Assembly: GCA_045660225.1 (NCBI GenBank)
Contig: JAZRDK010000002.1
Location: 1-7,304 of the forward strand
Direction of reading: 5' to 3'
Length of the DNA: 7,304 bases
From: Scatosoma sp045660225
Lineage (GTDB): Bacteria > Bacillota > Clostridia > Christensenellales > Borkfalkiaceae
In this document: one piece after another, positions 6,563-7,304 of the stretch
Layout: every line of letters starts with the position of its first letter
Position numbering within the stretch: the first letter of the stretch is position 1
The notes under the pieces: model-generated
Seen by the model: only the letters and a program-made list of their open reading frames with translations
Databases searched by the model: none
What the model was told of the DNA's origin: nothing
Made by a program: the position numbers and the translations under genes

Positions 6563-6941
6563 CGCGAAAATAGGCGTATCCAGCCGTAAAAAGCGGACGG
6601 ACGGAAGAATTAAAGACCTTCTAATTGTTTGCGTCCTTGCGCTTTGTTTGTTGATTGCGTCTTGGGTGGTTTTCCAAGACGACGAAGGGGAAAACGTCCA
6701 AACGTCGGCGCTTACGGAAAACGAGCAAAAGGTGGCGCGGATTTTAGAAGAAATCGACGGCGTTGGCAAGGCAAGCGTCGCCGTTTGTGAAACGGACGAC
6801 GGGGTGGAAAGCGTAGTGGTTGTTTGCGAAGGCGCAAACGATTTGCGTGTGGTAATGGACGTGCGAGAGGCGGTGGCAGCCGCGCTCGGCACGAAACAAA
6901 ATGCGGTAAAAATTTATTTGAAAAAAGATGAAAGGAGATAA
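6555..6941 (+). CDS. spoIIIAG: Stage III sporulation protein AG, short form lacking the usual insertion
   Basis: In B. subtilis SpoIIIAG builds a large, roughly 30-fold ring in the space between mother cell and forespore. This product has 128 residues against 229 there. It has a basic N-terminus (11-20), one membrane anchor (about 21-40), a short acidic linker (41-53) and a ring-building motif at about 54-124. That motif comprises NEQKVARILEEIDGVGKASV (56-75), VESVVVVCEG (84-93) and a helix plus final strand (97-123). The beta-triangle segment that normally splits the motif between the first and second strands is reduced to a turn (TDDG, 80-83), without any frame break. TTG 6555 is the first available start, because an in-frame TGA lies at 6552-6554. 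The upstream site is weak (GTGAAG 6543-6548), and the start lies inside the end of spoIIIAF. Only 4 nt separate the gene from spoIIIAH. Confidence 0.9.
   Translation: MNNAKIGVSSRKKRTDGRIKDLLIVCVLALCLLIASWVVFQDDEGENVQTSALTENEQKVARILEEIDGVGKASVAVCETDDGVESVVVVCEGANDLRVVMDVREAVAAALGTKQNAVKIYLKKDERR
6931..6937 (+). promoter_or_regulatory. Strong ribosome binding site of spoIIIAH
   Basis: AAAGGAG lies 8 nt before ATG 6946 and overlaps the end of spoIIIAG. It is the best Shine-Dalgarno match in the operon, whereas spoIIIAA and spoIIIAE have none. Confidence 0.85.
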
Positions 6942-6945
6942 AATT

Positions 6946-7259
6946 ATGTCGAACAAAAAGAAAATTTTTTTGATGAGCTCTTTGGTACTTTTGCTTGCCG
7001 TTACGGCGGTGTTTAACTTCGTGTTTGCCAATGCAAGTACGACGGCGGCTGCGGACGGTGGTGTGACGACGGCGAACTATTTTACGACGTATCGTTCAGA
7101 ACGTACGGCGACGAGAAACGAAGAAATCGTACAACTTGACAGCGTCATTGCGCTCTATGAAGCAGGCGACGAGAAGTACGAAACGGCGACGGCGATGAAG
7201 ATGGAACTCGTGTCCGCGATGGAACAAGAATTGTTGCTGGAAAACATGGTAAAATCGCT
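6946..7259 (+). CDS. spoIIIAH: Stage III sporulation protein AH, 5' part (3' end missing)
   Basis: SpoIIIAH is the mother-cell membrane protein whose extracellular domain binds forespore SpoIIQ and closes the channel across the two membranes. About 104 genuine codons are present of a family length near 200. Residues 3-6 are basic and about 7-29 form the membrane anchor. A low-complexity Thr/Ala/Gly linker follows (30-43). Then comes the conserved helical start of the YscJ/FliF-like domain: NYFTTYRSERTATRNEEIVQ (44-63), an acidic helix (64-80), and EQELLLENMVKS (93-104). The frame stays open to 7304, but the codons after about 7259 derive from sequencing adapter. The apparent ending RIVAMSFCEPRSW should therefore not be treated as protein. 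The start is ATG 6946 with AAAGGAG 8 nt upstream. The ring-forming C-terminal part is lost from the assembly and probably not from the genome. Confidence 0.93.
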
Positions 7260-7304
7260 AAGTCGGATCGTAGCCATGTCGTTCTGTGAGCCAAGGAGTT
7301 GGTC
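7260..7304 (+). other. Residual MGI/BGISEQ sequencing adapter at the contig end (not genomic)
   Basis: Bases 7260-7301 agree, by recall, with the full 42-nt reverse read-through adapter used for BGISEQ/MGI DNBSEQ libraries, which begins AAGTCGGATCGTAGCCATGT and ends AAGGAGTTG. In that design a sample barcode follows, so GTC at 7302-7304 is probably its first three bases. The SpoIIIAH similarity stops exactly at this junction, which supports an artificial origin. This stretch should be trimmed before annotation or deposition. Confidence 0.95.

Noticed and set aside
7255..7304. Frameshift or divergent C-terminus in SpoIIIAH
   Set aside because: None of the three forward frames restores the family sequence after 7259, and the bases match a known sequencing adapter, so this is an assembly artefact and not a mutation.

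Overview
The window looks like a chromosomal fragment of a spore-forming member of the Bacillota, most likely an uncultivated Clostridia lineage. The evidence is a near-complete spoIIIA sporulation operon, AGGAG-type ribosome binding sites, a clostridial-type S1 protein and a clostridial/Bacteroidota-type HtpG. All genes lie on the + strand. Both outer genes are cut, so this is probably a whole short contig or a contig end.

Layout: positions 1-888 hold the 3' part of a ribosomal protein S1-type gene (half of one S1 domain, two full S1 domains, a basic/acidic tail). A Rho-independent terminator follows at 918-957. Positions 999-2828 encode HtpG, the bacterial Hsp90, closed by a near-perfect terminator at 2842-2875. 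From 2915 to the end runs the operon spoIIIAA-AB-AC-AD-AE-AF-AG-AH in canonical order, with overlaps of 1-8 nt or gaps of 4-8 nt between genes. Its products form the mother-cell half of the SpoIIIA-SpoIIQ channel ('feeding tube') between mother cell and forespore: AA is the cytoplasmic ATPase, AB-AF are membrane parts, and AG and AH build rings in the intermembrane space. A weak sigma-E-like promoter sits directly upstream of spoIIIAA. That gene has no visible Shine-Dalgarno sequence and may be read from a nearly leaderless mRNA.

Two points stand out. First, the last 45 bases are not genomic. Positions 7260-7301 match, from memory, the MGI/BGISEQ (DNBSEQ) read-through adapter over all 42 bases, and 7302-7304 are probably the first barcode bases. 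The apparent SpoIIIAH C-terminus there is an artefact, and real sequence ends at about 7259. Second, SpoIIIAG is only 128 residues long. It keeps a complete ring-building motif but lacks the long insertion (the beta-triangle region in B. subtilis) that normally interrupts it, which suggests a structurally simpler AG ring.

Codon use separates the modules. The S1 gene uses TTC for all 10 of its Phe codons, while spoIIIAB uses TTC for 1 of 19, as expected for a highly expressed translation gene beside weakly expressed sporulation genes. I saw no mobile elements, CRISPR arrays, tRNA or rRNA genes, and no undescribed multi-gene system.
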